Below are positions 47,707 to 60,990 of a DNA stretch of 64,000 nucleotides, piece by piece; positions within the stretch are counted from its first letter, which is position 1, and every line of letters begins with the position of its first letter. The DNA lies in NCBI RefSeq assembly GCF_024713975.1, contig NC_091113.1, forward strand, positions 14,892,501 through 14,956,500, in the 5' to 3' direction. The notes beneath the pieces were generated by a model that searched no databases, had not been told where the DNA came from, and saw only the letters and a list, made by a program, of their open reading frames with translations. Both the position numbers and the translations under genes were made by a program. Source of the stretch: Paralichthys olivaceus (Eukaryota; Chordata; Actinopteri; Pleuronectiformes; Paralichthyidae).

Positions 47707-50700
47707 TGCTTCATATTAAAGTGCTGTGTAGTTCTATGAGTTTGTGTCTTTGAAATACCCAGCATCACTCCCACACTGGGCAGAGTAGAGCTGCTTTCCA
47801 ACCTCCTCTCCAACGCCGACACACCAAAATCATTCAAGTCAAGATCATCCAGGGCGGACTCTATCAAACACACATATCATATACACTTTATATAAACATA
47901 TTGCAGTAATTTTAAATGTTCACTGACACGACTGATTGCAAGGAGTCCGATTTTCGACACTGACTTACCAACAACTGACTCCACAGTCTCACTGGTGGGG
48001 TAAAAGGGCAGAGCATTAGCATTCATGCCTGAGGAGATGCTGCACCCTGGAGGTCCAAGCGTGGCGGGGCTGGGTGGGGTGGCAGCCAGACTGGAGGGGA
48101 TGCTGGAGGACAGACTCAAAGGGCTTCCCACTGGTAAAAATACCAACAAGTCCTGAAAGAGAAAATGTGGCATTTGAGGAAACAGTCGTTACTTTTTTGT
48201 GACCTTGTAGCAAAATATGGGGGTCAGCTAAAAAGTATACAGAATTTTGGAGTACATATGAATGATAAAAAAAAAATCAAATGTAATTTTACCTGTTTGC
48301 TTTGTACTGACGCCAATTCTCTGTTACGCTGCTCAAGAGCAAAACTCCTTTGCTTGGCCTGAAACCAAAAACAATATGAGAGTGAAACAACATGCAGGAG
48401 AAGCATAGTAACTATAATACCAATGAAGTAAATAATTCATTTTATTTATCAGTATCCTGTAATGCCTGTGTTTCCCTGTGTCAGTATCCCTTCTCACCTG
48501 ATCCTCCCTCTCAAATCCAGGTGCTCTGCCGTACCCTCCTTCTTTCGCCCATGGAGACAGAGGCTCAGCTCCTCCAATTGTGTCCTCACACAAGGACAGA
48601 ACGTTACCCAGTAGCCCATGCTCTGCTATACACAACCCTGCAGATGGAGAAAAGGGGTCCAGAACAGAACCAGACCCCATGATGGCTCCGCTGGGGCTTG
48701 AAGATGTCTCTTGGGCAGGAAGAGGGTCTGGAGGTCTGGGGGGTGGTGGAGAGGTAGGGGCAGGGAATGATGGTTCATCTGGAACAAAGGGCTCTAGAGT
48801 AGGATTTAAATAAAACAACATTAAATGACAAAGTAGATCATTAGATTTTTGCTGTGAAATGCAAACAGATGTATTGTGGGATCTTACTTTCAACATGAGC
48901 AAAGGCACAGAAGGGCCCTCTGGGACAGCTGCCGCACTGCTGCATGTCATTGCACTTTGTGGATTTATAGATCTGTGACAGAACAACAAGCACATACTGA
49001 ACCTGATCATCATCCCCTTGCAAGCTCTGGTCTAGACTGTGAACGATTTCTGCTGAATCACACAAACCTCTGGGTGGAACTGTTGCTCTGTTCTCGTGTG
49101 ACAATACTGACATCCCTCTGCTCCCTCACATTTACTGGGATCTCCCCATTCCTCGCTCTGCTTAACCGCTGGACATGGCAGCGCTCTGTGGGAGTAGGAA
49201 CACATTTTTAGGACAATTTTCTTAATTACAACTACAATCAATCGATATTTTTGAAATCTCTTATTACATGATGTAAAACAGCACCTGTATTTGTGCTTAT
49301 GTGGGCTTCGCCTCCGGTCTTTGCTATTATGATAATATGGACAGGCATAACCTTGACGGCACAGACGGGGTGGTTTCTTGCACAGTTCGGTCTTATAGTG
49401 GGACAGCACGTAGTTATTATCTATAGAGAAAGAACACGAAAAAAAACAATCACAATCAAAAGCATCATCAAGGGTATTACTGAAAATATTTGAAACGCTT
49501 TCCCCCAGTAGGCTTTACATATAGAGTATTAGAAAAAGATTTATAAGTATCACTATTCTAGCAAGAGAAAAAATAACAGTTGTTGGACTTTAATGAGAAT
49601 TACCACTCCAGTTGGAAACATGAAATGTCTGTTGTATAATGTGCTGTTACATAAATTTACCTTGCCAGCGTGGTTCCTCACTCAGGACCTTTTCTATGAG
49701 GGCAGTACTTGCTGCCTGTCCCGACTGCCCGTCTCCTCCACCTCCCTCCGAGGCCCCCGAGCCTCCCTGAGACTCCATCACCTGCACTTCTCTGTAAAAT
49801 CCACAGTGTGACAAGAGACTTGAAATGACTTTAACACAGATACACAGACAACTTTTTTTTTTTTTTCAAGCTAAAAAAAGCTGGCTCTTTTTGTAGGTTA
49901 AGTTCTTTTGGGCACCTGATATCATAGACAGGGCTGCGCAGGTCATGTGATCCATGTGCAAAGGCACAGTGGTAGCCATTTTTGCTGCAGTGGCCTTTTG
50001 CATCGGTTTCGTGGATACATGATCCCGTTTTATAGTAGCGAAGGTGGTATCTGCGCTCGGTGTCACCTGCTGTCCGATGTAGAAACGGGCATCTGGAATA
50101 CACAAGAAATTTACATTAAAAAAAATAGAAATTAACAGAAACTTTGACAGTGCACAGTATACACACTATACTGCAATTAAAAAGTATTTTATTATCAATG
50201 TATGAAAATGTGAATTTTCACATATTCGCAGAACCTGAAGGACCATCATATAAAGTTCAAAACCAAAATACAAGCAATTTACAATTACAGTGGAAACTGC
50301 TTAAATTATTGATAAAGGTAACAACAACTTTTACTGATCAAAAAGATTGCGTCAGAATCATTTTTCCAAATGCTCTCCTTGAATTTCCTTTGGGATCAAT
50401 AAAGTATCTATCTATCTCTATCTATCTCTTTGAATAATTGTCTTATAAACTTTACTGTAATAATGATATTACACTAAATTCCAATGCGTTAAATCCTCCT
50501 CAAAATTTTTCTGGAGTAGTACCAATAACAACAAGTGCTCTATTATTTCCACCTCCCTGTATTGTTTGCAACCAACCCTATTGAAATGAAGAGTGAAACC
50601 TGAATGGTTCACAAAGTGTTTCACAAAGAAGTTCATTAGCATGGATCAAAGACATCCCTGGCTGACCCTGAATCCACTTCCACCCTTTACATTCTCTTTG

Positions 50701-52700
50701 TCTGTGCATGTTGTGTCGACCATAATAGCTCAGCACATTTCAGTGGAACAGAGACAAACAGACTGTGGGAGTGGCTGTGTTCAGGTGCTAATGCACACTG
50801 AAGATTATGCATTAGACACCAATCTTCCAGGTTGTTCAGTTTGACTTTCAAATGACAATTAGGTGTATCCTCAGTAACTACTTGAATGACTTTCAGCCAA
50901 CTGAAAAAAGTCCTTTGTTTTGCAAAATCCTGTATATTCTGGTGGTTCACTTGCAGATTTTAGGATTTTAATGGACAATGCTTACAAATGTCTGATGTGG
51001 GGCAGGGATATGATTAAACTGTTTAAAAGAGGAATCTGTGAATTCTAACAAAGGATCAAGTAATTATCTTCACTGCTGTTTACTCACACAAAATACCCAG
51101 TACAAAAAGTGCAAGTCACCACGACCACCTTCCTAGATACAATGTGTTTTAAAGAGGTCCTTCAAATGTCATGGTTTGGGGCCTGATGCTGATACAACAT
51201 GTGAGAGTAAAAAATGTCCATAACCAATATATCAGCTGATATATATACTGTATATAAAATATACTGTATATGAAATGTCATTGCCAATCACTGGGTAATT
51301 ACTTATTACACTGTTTTAACAATATTACAGTTCTATGGCTGGTTGAAAGCTATTTTGGGAGGTAACCTTTTCAGCTTACCAGCCATTGGTAGATGGGATA
51401 AAAGGTTATCAAACCACTGATCAAACCCCTATCACAAGGAAATGTAAATTAGGTTTTATATTTTATATTTATTTCAATAGTCAAACCATACTCTTTATTA
51501 TATATAATTATAAATAAACATATCACACAAATACAACCAAATATATAGAACTTGAATTGAGATTTAAAAAAAGTTTTCTGTACAATTTAAACATAAAAGC
51601 CCATATTGCACATCTGCATTGTTTATTTTGTGAAATAAAATGTTCATGTTAGCGTATATCAGCAAACATTAACGCAGACACCGATATGTCTGTGAAAGGC
51701 TCACACTATCAGTCAAACAATATTAGTCTTGCTCAAGTTATGGGTCTAATGAGAGGCACAACATGCCAAAAGGGAACATAAACAGGATGTGAAGCAGTCT
51801 TCCACATCACTGATGTTTGGGTCACACTCACTCGTCTCCATCAGGACAGGTGCCTGTTCCCTCATCATATTTGGTGCAGTAAACATCTGGGCTGTAGTTG
51901 AACGTCCCGTCCCGTCTGCGGATGGGCCTGCGGCGCCTCTGGTTCAGGAAGTGCCAGTGGAAGCAGGAGAAAGGCCGGTGTTGTGTGCATTTATGCTGCA
52001 CGAACAGGGGGCACTGCTCTGTCCTGAACTCCTTCAGATATCTGCCACACACAGAAGCAAGGAGACAGTGGGGGATTAATTCACACATTTGTTTTATTTC
52101 ACATGAGATTTCAAGCACATACAAGACAAAGCTCATTAATATTTATTTACAGCACATTCAATATCCATGATTGCATAGGTTATGTCACCGGTGCCTGTCT
52201 AACCTCATCATATTCCCTGCTGTTGTGAAAAAGCACTTGTAACTGTGTTTTGCATAATTACTTCAATCTAACATTACACATTTGTACTAGTGAAACATAT
52301 TAAAACGCACAGAAGTAGAGTTGTGCTGTTTTATAAAGCATCTAAGAAATGACAACAGCTACTAACGTCAGGCCTGTTTATAGAGACCTGGTCCACTTTT
52401 TAAACACATTGTCACTGTATAAACAAGCTAGCGTCAGTTTAGCATTCCCCACACGCTAGTTTCTTTCTTTTATCTGTACTTTAGTTCATGCAACTACACG
52501 TGAGGCTGTGTCCACTTAGCTAGCTAATCCTGCAAAGTGGCTACTACGTACGTGTAATGTTGAGGTTTCTCGGGCTGTACGTTCAACACGGTTGCGGGAG
52601 ATGTCGAGCCCCCCGCGGGCGAGGACGAGGAGGAAGAAGAGGGACCCCCGGTGGTGGTCACCGCCGAAGCCGACGGGGGCTGCGGCTGTGTTTTGGACAT
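45280..52700 (-). CDS. unk: Unkempt RNA-binding zinc finger protein
   Basis: Fifteen exons: 52700-52552, 52041-51832, 50092-49916, 49791-49661, 49420-49285, 49185-49068, 48972-48888, 48793-48498, 48358-48293, 48152-47969, 47860-47759, 47638-47453, 47369-47188, 46244-45984 and 45435-45280 (2439 nt, 812 aa; human 810). Two clusters of CCCH zinc fingers lie in residues about 50-335 (CPLFVQHKCTQHRPFSCFHW, GDECPFLHRT, GYHCAFAHG, GYACPYYHN, GCQYCHTR, GPFCAFAHVE). A Ser/Pro-rich linker, a coiled coil (EAERARQAEEEAQRQATLLQ) and a C-terminal RING-like domain (CCVTCGEPGSVSLPCGHGLQ, CPLCPEQ) follow. Unkempt binds UAG-containing RNA motifs and represses translation in early neurons. Start MSKTQPQPPSAS is the only reasonable ATG. 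Divergent from h3.3. Confidence 0.97.
46848..46945. repeat. Dispersed repeat shared with trim65 intron (copy 2)
   Basis: CACCTGGTATTGTTATCTGA, GTTCAGGTCTGAATGCACCC and TGTGTTCTGAGATCCGCTGA parallel the copy at 16725-16835. It lies in the unk intron between 46245 and 47187. Confidence 0.5.
50389..50430 (+). repeat. Retroelement 3' tail ending in a TATC microsatellite
   Basis: TTTGGGATCAATAAAGTATC followed by (TATC)n is the standard truncated 3' end of a teleost non-LTR element, which generates TCTA/TATC microsatellites at insertion sites. It lies in unk intron 2. Confidence 0.55.
51200..51735 (-). repeat. Dispersed repeat family 'TTTCACAGACATATC', copy 3 (unk intron 2)
   Basis: Read on the minus strand, 51730-51580 gives AGCCTTTCACAGACATATCG, TGTCTGCGTTAATGTTTGCT, then a TTTATTTCACAAAATAAAC block, parallel to copies at 8250 and 20335. 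The plus-strand segment 51213-51245 (AACCAATATATCAGCTGATA) may be the other end. The element would be about 500 bases long. Confidence 0.55.
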
Positions 52701-53207
52701 TTTCCCCCAGTTTAACGCCCGACAACAAAAAGCTTGTTTTTAGCTTAGGGGCTAGCTATTCGTATTAGCTTCGAAATCCGCATTCTACTCCGATGTGAGC
52801 TTGCGCAAGGCAGCAGGAAGTAGTAGCAGAGGGGACAACAAGAGGCAGCGCGGAATTATGGGAGATGGCGTTTTGCCATCGATAATAACAATGCAACTCG
52901 TCGAATACGTGAGATTCGACGGTAAATTATATAAAAAATGATTAAAGCCACCTTACGTCACATGTGTTTTTAGAGGAATAAATGAAAGCAACTATTATGA
53001 CTGATGTTTTTTTTATTCGCTCCATCTTATTGGTTGTGCCGGATGTCCACTTTCGAAAGTGAACCAATGATCGTCTGGTATTTTAAGGGGATGACGTCAC
53101 GACAAAGTATTAATACTCGGCCTCAGCCTCCCCCCCTCACACACCGTCTCCACCGGGCCACGCTGACGCTCTGTCCAGTACAGTGATTAATTCATATCAG
53201 CCTAAAG
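52701..53207. promoter_or_regulatory. Bidirectional promoter unk / h3.3 with h3.3 leader exon
   Basis: Divergent transcription is expected across this ~500 base interval. On the h3.3 side are two CCAAT boxes (53029-53033 inverted, 53064-53068), a TATTTTAAG element at 53079-53087 and a full CRE palindrome TGACGTCA at 53092-53099. A non-coding leader exon ends at a donor at 53208 (AAAG before GTAAAT), and the next acceptor is just upstream of the ATG at 53951. The CRE is also known from mammalian H3.3 promoters. Confidence 0.65.
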
Positions 53208-53923
53208 GTAAATATCTCTCTTATTGACCTGTGTGTTGATCGTGTGTTTAATGGAGTCGTGATCGTCACAGTGAAGTGTACCCGGGGATCGTGTGTCTGT
53301 CCTCGGACATTGTTTATGAAGCAGGCTAACATGTCGTTCGGCTAACGTTAGCTAAAAATAGAACAATGGAGTCTAGGACGGTTGTGTTTAATCACAGCGG
53401 ATCTCTCCCTCAGGAGACGTGACACCCGGTAAACGAGACCGAAGTTAGTCGGAGGGTGTAATTTGGTGGCTCGACTTAAAAATGGTGATTCGGCTAAGCT
53501 AATGGTGTGAAGCACAGTGTAGGTTGATGTGAGCTGAATGTCGTCTGAGGGGGAAACGACAAACTGAAAATGGCGAAGTCGAAGCACAGGCTCGTCTGAC
53601 GGGCTGATACCGACGCTCGGTGTTTTGACGCTGCCGCCTCTGGTCGATCCAGTCCCCAGTAATAGCGCCATGTAGCACCGGCGATTTAAATCGTGCCGGA
53701 GCTTCTTCTTCACATGGTTTTGTAATATTTCTTCTCTGTTATGGTTCTTCTTGCCAGTCGACGCTATAGAGCGTTCAGGAGCAAACCTGACGCCCACAGT
53801 GGAGACAACCTGGGGGAGGGGAGCCCTCATGACACTGTGCTAGCGCCGATCAGCTAGGCGGCTAACTACATAAGCTCCGTTAGCTTTCTGTTGCATTTTG
53901 AACTCGCCAGGGTTATTTATTAA

Positions 53924-54565
<642 letters not shown>

Positions 54566-55219
54566 GTGGCTGCTGGCAGCATTGTTGTGACAAATGATAC
54601 TATTTATCATACTTAACCATTTTTGTGGACATTTTTATTTCTTTGACATTTTTTAAAAAGACTTTCTTTTTGAATTTTGTATTGTATTTTAGAGTTGAGA
54701 CAATACATTGACCATTCCACAAGCCTGAGTACACTTTGGGTAGTTGGAAGTGTTGTGCAGTAGGAATATCTGTGTACCATCATGGGTTGTCATTACATGT
54801 TATAGCCACCATATAACCCATCCCCCTCCTCCCGGTTCTGTGTGGGTAACAGGCTCCTCCTGAGGATACAGTTCTTTTTAAAGCAAAGGTGATTTCTTCA
54901 CATCTTCCATGGGGGTCCAGGGTGTCTTAACCCATCTACCATTTCCAACAAAATGCCAGCATGTCTTGCTCTACAAGTCTCACTGTAGTGCCAGGGTGTT
55001 GACCACCAGTCGATACCCTGCACTCCTTGACCAGGAGCATGGCAGACCCCTCTGTATTTTTCTGGACTGCTTTTTACGTGTTTTCCAACATAAAATCTTG
55101 GCAGCTACATTTAATACTATTTATGAAAATGTCACATGTCTTTCTATTAAAGGTCTTTATGAGTAGAAAGTCCAGTGTGCTGTAGTCAATTTAATTGTAT
55201 CATCCAGTTGTGTACACAA
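54566..55219 (+). other. h3.3 3' UTR
   Basis: About 600 bases after the H3.3 stop contain no gene, no histone stem-loop immediately after the stop, and an ATTAAA at about 55145. The minus-strand gene's apparent stop at 55220 lies just beyond. Confidence 0.5.
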
Positions 55220-58200
55220 TTATATAAAATATATACATTTGTTTAAATTAGCATATGGAAATGAGAGCTGGCCACAGTTGTCATACAAACCACTCTGTGT
55301 GCTTGAAGCCAGTAGCTGTAAGGAGAACACATCTATTTTAATGTCACTAAACCTGTATAATCTCTGTAGTGAGGTCTTGCATAATCTCTCACCTATACGG
55401 AAGACAATCTCTTCACACTCCTTGATGGTGCTGGCCCTGAGCACCACACAGCAGCAGCCTGAAGAGCGAGAGGTTTCTGGGGGGTCTCTGTGAAAAGAGC
55501 CAATCACATGCTTAGATTACATCCAGGTCCAGCCAATGACAGCAGAGCTGTGGGGGCTTGGGTATTGCGTAAGCACGCCTCTAGGATGGGGTGTGACCTA
55601 AACCGCAGCAGATTAACAGGGATGTGTGGCAGATGGATGATAAAAAACACCTGGATCATACACTTTTCCCAGTGCAATAATTACATGGAATCCATATATT
55701 GACTTACGCCACGATGAAGGCAAATATTGTGTAGTCTGGTTGTCCGAATCTCCCAACACATGAAATCTCTGGATAGTGATGCTCAAACAGCTCCTGACGC
55801 AAAACAACAGACAGCATGTCAAACACAAGACTCAATCAATTCTTGTGAAAGACATCACATGCATCTTACTCACCAGTTTGTCGTTTCTCTCTGTGCACGT
55901 CAAATGTGTCTCCTTCATATCCAAGAGCACCTCCTGAAGGACAAATTACACTGAGTGAGTGCATGTTGCTGGCTAATTTCAAGTGTTGACAACGTGGCTG
56001 ACTCCAACTCCCACTGCGGGTTAAAGTTCCCCTCAGGCAGAGGTGTTGTTTCTTTACCTTGCTGGGCAGGTTTTTCTGCAACACTTGTGGAATTGCATGC
56101 TGCAGCACCTCCTTGCCTCCAAACTAAGAAGAGACACACAGGTTAGACCCCACACATATGGAAGAGACATGGATATATTAAACTCTACATATGCGTTTAA
56201 ACATGTTAAATTGTAAATATATATTTTATATGAAAATAAAACATAATATTAAATTGTAAAAAAAAAAAATACCTGTCCAATATTTGCTTTTCCCAAGAAA
56301 TGCACAATGTATACAATCCTGTAGAGGAGAGGTGGGTCAGTGACTTATAATTACATGTGCAGCAACATTCTGATATTAACCTGTGTAAACTAATCATGAT
56401 AATAGGACCTTGCTATGTAAACAGTACCTTCTGATAACCTGAACCTGAATATGCTCATACGCTCTTAAAGCAATAATTATATTAAAGATGTAGAATATTC
56501 TGACCGTAGTCTCATTATGTAGACATGTCACATCTCGCATTATTGGCGTCTGCATAAATGCCATCTTCATTTTAAATTGGCACAAACTCACCGTCCCTCT
56601 TTGAGACACTGTGTCGGGGGAGGCCTCTGGTCCTGGGAGGTGGACTGTGCGGAAGGAGCGGGATCGAGCTGCAGCATGGGGTTTTCCATCCTCAGGGTCC
56701 GCAGGAGTTTGATGAGAGGCCGGTACACTGTTCCGTCATGGGCCCTCCATCGCAGGATACGGATGGTGAGGGGGCAGCCCCTCAGTCGAGACAGAACCAC
56801 ACCTGCCTGGGAAATCGTGAAGAAATGATTCATATGACAAACATCTTGTAATAACTTGGCAGGGCATGTAAACACAATTCAGAAGGTAGCAGGTTTTGTT
56901 TTTTTAAAGCATGCAAACAATTGTAGGGTTTGTCCAACACATTATGATTTGGCTTTTCACCAAACTACATGTATAAATAAAGAAGTGTTAGTGGTGCCAC
57001 AAATCGAACAGGAGAATCAGGGAAACATATTTTTAGCTTTGGCTATTTCTCCTAAAAAAGTGAAGTGTACAAAGTTTTAACTCAAAATCAAAAAAGGAAT
57101 CTTATAGGCAGGGAACAATATCAAAATCCAAAGAGTCCAATGTCCAAGTGAGTTTTGTATTTATGTGGTTTATGATAATAATAATGATAGCAACCAAATA
57201 CCTGCATTATTAAAAAGAGATTATTAAAGAGATATTTACTCAATTTGCAAGATTATTATATTATATTATATTATATTGCAAGAGCGAAAACAGTCTACAG
57301 ACGGTTTTGAGTTTTGTGGTAGTTGTGGAGCAGCTTAAAACAAAATGTGATCAAAGCCAAAAGTTTGCAGCAGACATTTAAACTGGTCACAGTAGAAAAG
57401 GCTCAGACGTAAACGATGAAAAATCGTATTCACGGTCATGGTGCTGTGCATTCTGCTTCATCGTCACATAATCATGACAACAGAAACAATGTTGATGTTA
57501 TTAGCAACTAGGACGAGTGTAAATGTCTACTGTAAAAAACAAAACACTGACATGAAGAGAAAACGTGACACTGACCTGTCCACACTTGGAATTCCTCAGT
57601 GAGGTCCCGTTGATGTCATCAATGATGTCACCGGGACAGACGATTTTGTCCACGTGAGCCTGACTCCCCGGCACCAAGTCGAGGACAAAGACGCGCCTGC
57701 TGAGATACCTGAGACGTGGACAGAGGGACATGATGCAACAGCCTGGACAGATGTTTATTAGAGTGGACATACACAGGGGAAAATATGTTTTTGTAGGTCG
57801 GAAGATACAAACCTCAACACCAGCCCGACTTCCCGACAGGGCACTACTTCGTATATTTCACACACCTAAACAAACATACAGTACACAATGATCAGGCAGT
57901 CCCCCACATTCTGCTGAGGACAAAGTATGTTGTCTCACTCCAGTGAATTTCCCATGGATATTAAGGTTACCATGGCCACTGACTCCAGAATGATATCACT
58001 GTAATGTAGCACTGACTTCTGGATTTATTACGAAACAATTGTGTGATCTGGCGCGATTTCAATCATACATGTATCAAAAACATCCTCCCGGATAATTCCT
58101 GCTATTATTTTTTATTTTTCAACCACTGGAACATTTCTGTCAGTCAAATGAATGGAGAAGGTCTTAGGTTTTTATTTGTATCTACATTTTTTTGATATCT

Positions 58201-60990
58201 TATATTATTTGGAATAATTGCAGTGTATTTGAGGCTCTTGGGGCATGAATACACAAACGCGGAGCGAATATTGTTGGGCTACGTTAATTAGCTAATGTTT
58301 TGTTCGACTCTGCATTTACACAGATCGGAAGGGAGGAGAAGGCACTGTACTTTCATCTACTGTGCTTTTTAACAAAGTTTTGTATTTCTTCTCTTCTATC
58401 TCCAACATCTTTCACTTCACACACAATAAAAAAACTTTGTTTTCACAATGACACATTTAACAACGGATATTCTCCATTTGAAATGATACAGCAAAGCATT
58501 TTCAGCCACTCACTATTCACACTGTATTTTTAGCAGGGAATGCACTTTTTGGGTCGTCATTGATTCTTACCGGTAGGAGACAGGTCTCATCCAGAAAACT
58601 GCAATTCTGCATGAAGAAGACCGGAGGTGATCGTTAACGAAGAGTTGTTAGATTTCAAGGTGATTTGAAAGAATAGTTACTTTCACAAAATCCCCTGTTT
58701 GGCATTAAAGTAGTGAAAGTTCTAATTGGGGGGGGGGGGGGATCTGGTTTCTCTGACCTCCATGTCCAGTTGAAAGTTCATGTGAGAGAGGACGAGCAGC
58801 AGGGACATGAATGGCTCTGTAAGAAGGAGAATGGGCCTCTTTTAAAGGCTGATGCCAAATGGCAGTGATGACAAGAACTTCCTCAGCTTTGCTTGAGACA
58901 TAGTTTTAAGCAAAAACAAATCAGATCGAGTAAAAAAAAAAAACCTCACCCACAAATTCCTCATTCCTGAGAATTGATAAAGCCGGGCTGTACCACTGGA
59001 GGAGAGAGAGAGACAGAGGCAGATCATTTTCCTGGACATGTGGACACCTTACCAAGTCAGCCCCAGAAAAACACCATCAATCTCTAAATATAATGCAGCA
59101 TCTGGCCCACACGTCTGACCTCTAGGACTCTGGGCGTGTGCAGCAGGTGTGTGATGAACTGTGGCAGGGCCTTGCGGCTGAGGGCCAGGCGGAGCAGGTA
59201 GCGGCCCCGGCCCTGAGCAGAGAGGAGCTTCCTGCAAACTCTGGTCTGTTCCACTGCCAAGGACAGAGCAGACAGCCTGCACACACACACACACACACAC
59301 AGCGGAGACATCAGGTATTAACACAGTTTGATGTAGTGCTATTCTCATGAGAGCAATGTCTATTATAGTGTAGAGCTTAAAGCCTAACCCATATATTGAT
59401 CGACAAATAAAATATTAAATATCAGTCTGAATTGCATGTATTTGTCATAAGGGTTTCATAACGACATCTGAGGAATCACTGGCAATTCTTTGTTATGCTA
59501 TATCAGAATTGTTTTACTAATATTGGTATTGTACAGCACCACTTAAAGGGAACATATATCAAAGATTTTAAGAATAAAGATGTAAAGTTATGAGAATAGT
59601 CGTAATATTGCAAGTTAAAGTCGTTATTTAACAAGAAAAAAGTAAATATAAAAATAAAAAAACATTTTTTTAAATAATATAAAAAATAATATTTCTCCTC
59701 CACAAAAGAGACAGTTAACTCCAAGTCAGTGGTTCTTTATTTCTTTATTCTCTTATATTTAAGATTTTTGTCTTTATTCTTGTTAAGATTTTTCTTCTTG
59801 ATTCTCATAAATTTACAACTTTTTTCTCATAATGTTACAACTTTAATCTTGTAAATGTATCATTATTTTTCTCATAACATTATGACTTTTATTCTCGTAA
59901 TATTAAAACATTTTTCTCAATACAATTGAACTAAATGGCAACCACTTCTTCAAGCTTCAAGAAAACATAAACTGCCTCCTGTGGTGTCACTAAGTGTCCA
60001 CTGTTATCGTCCTCCTAGTTAAATAACTTCTAGCAGTAACTAGGAGGAGGCTATCAGAGGACATTTAGGCTAAACACACTGTAAATGATGCAGGTTCAAG
60101 TGGAATGTGAGACTTACAGACACTTGGATGACATATGGAGGCTTGTTATGTTTTTCTCTGTTGTTTTTTCACCATTCACTTCAATTGTATTGGATTTGGC
60201 TGCAAGACAGATTACCCCTGAAACTCCAGAAGTGTTTTGGGGACTCGAACACTTCACCCACTCCTCCAATGACAAAGTGGGGAGTAGATCAATTTAAATG
60301 ATTGGGTGAACTATCCCTTTAAGTGGTCCTAATACTCAGGTGTCACCCGCCCAAGGTTCCAGCAGAGGAATCACAATGCTGTTGAATATTTATTCTGAAT
60401 GAGTCGATGTTAGCAGGATGGTGATGTTACCTGCCACAGGCGTCTTGGTGGGGAAGCTGTTCGAAACACTGCCAGTAGTCTCTGTGGACCAGACTGAGAA
60501 CTGGCTCTGGTGCAAATAAAACAATTCAAACACACCCTGAACACATTTCATCACAATCCCTTGATGCATAAACCCAATATATATTTTCTGTATACATATA
60601 TACACTGGTAGCTGTGTTGCACTTCAACATGTGCTGGTGTAATGGTGTGGTACGATTCCTACTGACGTTGGAGCCCCTTCCTCAGGACCAGTTCAAGGAG
60701 CTCGCAGCAGGAGGCGAGGTGAGGGCTGGTGTCCGTCACCGTGTCTCCGTGTGACTGCAGGTTCAGGACACACACTGAGTGGAACAAACGTTTTTCAGAC
60801 GCAATCAGCCCCATTTCACACATCCACACTGAGCCGCACACGACAGATGGTCCCTGGAGGGGTTTTCTAAGATAATGTTTCCCATGAATAACAAACAGAG
60901 CATCGAGGCCGAGCTCGTTACGATGCAGCAATGTGAAGAGCTGACGTGGTTACCTTTCAGAGAGGACAGCAGAGGGTCTCTGGGGGCCAT
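55220..60990 (-). CDS. RUN + PDZ + PTB-like multidomain protein, unnamed
   Basis: Fifteen exons in consistent phase: 60990-60954, 60774-60667, 60506-60431, 59276-59120, 58995-58950, 58816-58758, 58606-58571, 57865-57813, 57708-57576, 56806-56592, 56318-56273, 56123-56058, 55933-55874, 55790-55708 and 55487-55220 (1443 nt, 480 aa). Residues about 15-160 look like a RUN domain (LASCCELLELVLRKGLQ, VHRDYWQCFEQLP, GRGRYLLRLALSRKALPQFI, FMSLLLVLSHMNFQLD). Residues 174-256 form a PDZ domain (VFVLDLVPGSQAHVDKIVCP, GDIIDDINGT, PLTIRIL). Residues about 307-425 resemble a PTB/PID fold (RIVYIVHFLGKANIGQFGGK, EVLLDMKETHLTCTERNDKL, CVGRFGQPDYTIFAFIVA, CCCVVLRASTIKECEEIVF). The likely role is a membrane-trafficking or small-GTPase adaptor (inference). 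The last exon may instead splice at 55393 (GTGAGA) to an exon I did not find; the start MAPRDPLLSSLK is supported by phase only. Confidence 0.75.
58728..58741. repeat. Poly(G) run
   Basis: An uninterrupted run of G follows ATTGGG in the intron between exons 6 and 7 of the RUN/PDZ gene; length may be a sequencing artefact. A poly(C) run is at 5912-5924 in the integrase-like gene. Confidence 0.8.
59280..59302. repeat. (CA)n microsatellite at a splice acceptor
   Basis: The dinucleotide run is (TG)n on the minus strand and forms the whole tract directly before the GCAG acceptor of exon 4 of the RUN/PDZ gene. Other (CA)n runs are at 47680-47705 (TG sense) and 63195-63231. Confidence 0.95.
59570..59915. 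repeat. Large fold-back repeat (GAATAAAG / CTTTATTC arms)
   Basis: The left arm (59570-59640) is rich in AAGAATAAAGATGTAAAGTT and GAGAATAGTCGTAATATTGC units; the right arm (59740-59915) carries complementary CTTTATTCTTG, TCTCATAATGTTACAACTTT and TTTATTCTCGTAATATTAAA units. The arms flank a short centre. Related to 21587-21885. It is intronic in the RUN/PDZ gene. Confidence 0.7.
60150..60322 (+). repeat. Non-autonomous DNA transposon end (GGGTGAACTATCCCTTTAAG)
   Basis: GGGTGAACTATCCCTTTAAG at 60303-60322 and upstream TTCACTTCAATTGTATTGGA form a widespread teleost repeat end. Located in an intron of the RUN/PDZ gene. Confidence 0.6.

Noticed and set aside
50593..50950. Open frames on both strands in unk intron 2
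   Set aside because: Sense and antisense both open, with no recognised family; possibly an old repeat but unsupported.
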